From Pseudomonadota bacterium (GTDB lineage Bacteria; Pseudomonadota; Gammaproteobacteria; Pseudomonadales; Pseudomonadaceae), in NCBI GenBank assembly GCA_023388335.1, contig JAEWGL010000072.1, forward strand, positions 1-22,836: a stretch of 22,836 bases of DNA, read 5' to 3'. Positions within the stretch are counted from its first letter, which is position 1. The number at the start of each line of letters is the position of its first letter. Shown one piece after another: positions 21,717 to 22,836 of the stretch. The position numbers and the translations under genes are program-made. The notes below the pieces were generated by a model. That model did not search any database, had not been told where the DNA came from, and saw nothing but the letters and a program-made list of their open reading frames with translations.

Positions 21717-22836
21717 TCAGTTTCCAGCTACCCAACGCGCCGCCGCCATCCCAGCCCGCCGACCGCTGGCAAAGCACCCGGTCAACAGATACCCACCCGT
21801 CGGCGCTTCCCAATCCAGCATCTCGCCAGCGCAGAACACCCCCGGCAGTTGCTTGAGCATCAGCCCCTGATCCAAGGTTTCGAAGCGCACGCCTCCGGCG
21901 CTGCTGATCGCCTCGTCCAGCGGGCGTGGCCGCACCAGGGTGATCGGCAAGGCCTTGATCGCCTGGGCGAGCAAGGTTGGGCTGGCGAAAGTGGCCTGAT
22001 CGGTCAGCTCACGCAACAGCGCCGCCTTGACGCCATCGATCCCCAACTGGCCGTGCAGGTGCTTGGCCATGGAGCGGGAGCCGCGAGGCTTGGCCAATGC
22101 CTGTTCGACTTTATCCACAGGGCGGTCCGGCAGCAGGTCGAGCAGCAGGGTCGCTTGGCCGTCGCGATTGATCGTCTCACGCAGCTGAGCCGACCAGGCA
22201 TACACCAAGCTGCCTTCCACTCCTTGAGCAGTGAGGATGAACTCGCCCTTGCGTGGCGCTAGACCGGGCATGGCCAGGGCGATGTTCTTCAGCGGGGCAC
22301 CGGCGAATTTATCCTTGAGCAACTCGCTCCAGGCGGCTACTTCGAAACCGCAATTGCTGGGCTGCAAAGGCGAGATATCCACAGCCCGTTCCGCCAGCAG
22401 CGGTACCCAGGCGCCATCGGATCCCAGCCGCGTCCAGCTGCCGCCGCCCAGCGCCAGCACCACGGCATCTGCTTGCAGCTGCAATTGGCCCTGTGGATAA
22501 GCGATCCGTAAGCTACCGTCGTCGTTCCAGCCAAGCCAGCGGTGGCGGGTGTGGATAACCACGCCGCTGTCGCGCAGGCGCTTGAGCCAGGCGCGCAGCA
22601 GCGGCGCGGCCTTCATGTCGGTGGGGAACACTCGGCCAGAGCTGCCGACGAAGGTGTCTATCCCCAGGCCATGAATCCATTGGCGTAGCGCCTGGGCATC
22701 GAAGTCTTGCAACAGGCCATCGAGCGCATCGCGCCGTTCGGCATAGCGCGAGACGAACGCCGGGTAGGGCTCGGAATGGGTGATGTTCATGCCACCGACG
22801 CCAGCCAGCAGGAACTTGCGGCCCACCGAGGGCATG
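21717..22836 (-). CDS. PP_4765-family flavoprotein (HI0933-like), N-terminus cut by window edge
   Basis: At least 373 codons are present; the FAD-binding GxGxxG start lies to the right of the window, so the Met at 22835 is internal. VGRKFLLAGVGGMNITHSEP is the second conserved block of HI0933-like NAD(P)/FAD-dependent oxidoreductases. It is followed by FVGSSGRVFPTDMKAAPLLR, ADAVVLALGGGSWTRLGSDG, LQPSNCGFEV, KGEFILTAQGVEGSLVYAW, ITLVRPRPLDEAISSAGGVR and the FAD-contact tail LPGVFCAGEMLDWEAPTGGY and LLTGCFASGRRAG. The family is catalogued as TIGR03862, named after P. putida PP_4765. Its reaction is unknown. It converges on rhlE. Confidence 0.9.
   Translation of the reverse strand, partial: MPSVGRKFLLAGVGGMNITHSEPYPAFVSRYAERRDALDGLLQDFDAQALRQWIHGLGIDTFVGSSGRVFPTDMKAAPLLRAWLKRLRDSGVVIHTRHRWLGWNDDGSLRIAYPQGQLQLQADAVVLALGGGSWTRLGSDGAWVPLLAERAVDISPLQPSNCGFEVAAWSELLKDKFAGAPLKNIALAMPGLAPRKGEFILTAQGVEGSLVYAWSAQLRETINRDGQATLLLDLLPDRPVDKVEQALAKPRGSRSMAKHLHGQLGIDGVKAALLRELTDQATFASPTLLAQAIKALPITLVRPRPLDEAISSAGGVRFETLDQGLMLKQLPGVFCAGEMLDWEAPTGGYLLTGCFASGRRAGMAAARWVAGN

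Overview
The window is high-GC Gammaproteobacterial chromosome and almost certainly comes from a Pseudomonas of the P. putida group. The reasons are the thiD-thiE-hemL gene order, close relatives of known Pseudomonas proteins throughout, the typical P. putida REP palindromes (a GCGGGCTTGCCCCGCGA-type core), and a gene of the flavoprotein family that is named after P. putida PP_4765. It reads as ordinary, gene-dense core chromosome. I see no insertion sequence, prophage, integrase, tRNA, rRNA or CRISPR array.

Layout. Positions 1-1663 (minus strand) hold a compact cofactor operon, thiD-thiE-hemL (thiamine and tetrapyrrole synthesis; hemL runs off the left edge). Positions 1929-3920 encode a membrane 7TMR-DISM sensor histidine kinase, followed on the same strand by an AidB-type acyl-CoA dehydrogenase (4003-5646). 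Positions 5647-6608 are non-coding and carry a tandem array of three nearly identical ~215-bp units, each holding two REP elements in opposite orientation. Next come amn (AMP nucleosidase) and rluE (23S rRNA pseudouridine synthase) as a plus-strand pair. A small two-helix membrane protein (DUF2788) shares its stop region with rluE, and an Lrp/AsnC regulator lies upstream of it on the minus strand. The 473-bp gap at 9443-9915 has possible Lrp operators, a strong terminator with no gene in front of it, and a perfect 12-bp inverted repeat.

Positions 9916-12123 hold a secreted DUF6515-like protein (+), a FieF-type metal efflux transporter (-) and a small YceK-like lipoprotein (-). Positions 12242-14770 are the helicase gene hrpB. 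Three minus-strand genes follow: an unrecognised 182-aa protein, a membrane-anchored EEP-superfamily phosphohydrolase and a YciC-type membrane protein. Positions 17404-18722 carry a DUF2076 protein and a NYN/LabA-type putative ribonuclease. A second Lrp/AsnC regulator (-) is divergent from a YedA-type DMT exporter (+), then comes an RhlE-type DEAD-box helicase. The right edge cuts a PP_4765-family flavoprotein (-).

There is no single large system. The linked themes are cofactor synthesis (thiD, thiE, hemL), RNA and ribosome maintenance (rluE, hrpB, the NYN protein, rhlE), nucleotide salvage (amn), and transport that may answer to local Lrp regulators. The parts most worth a second look are non-coding: the REP-unit array, the orphan terminator (possible small RNA), and the two Lrp intergenic regions. 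All start sites, promoters and functions come from reading the sequence; no database search was run.
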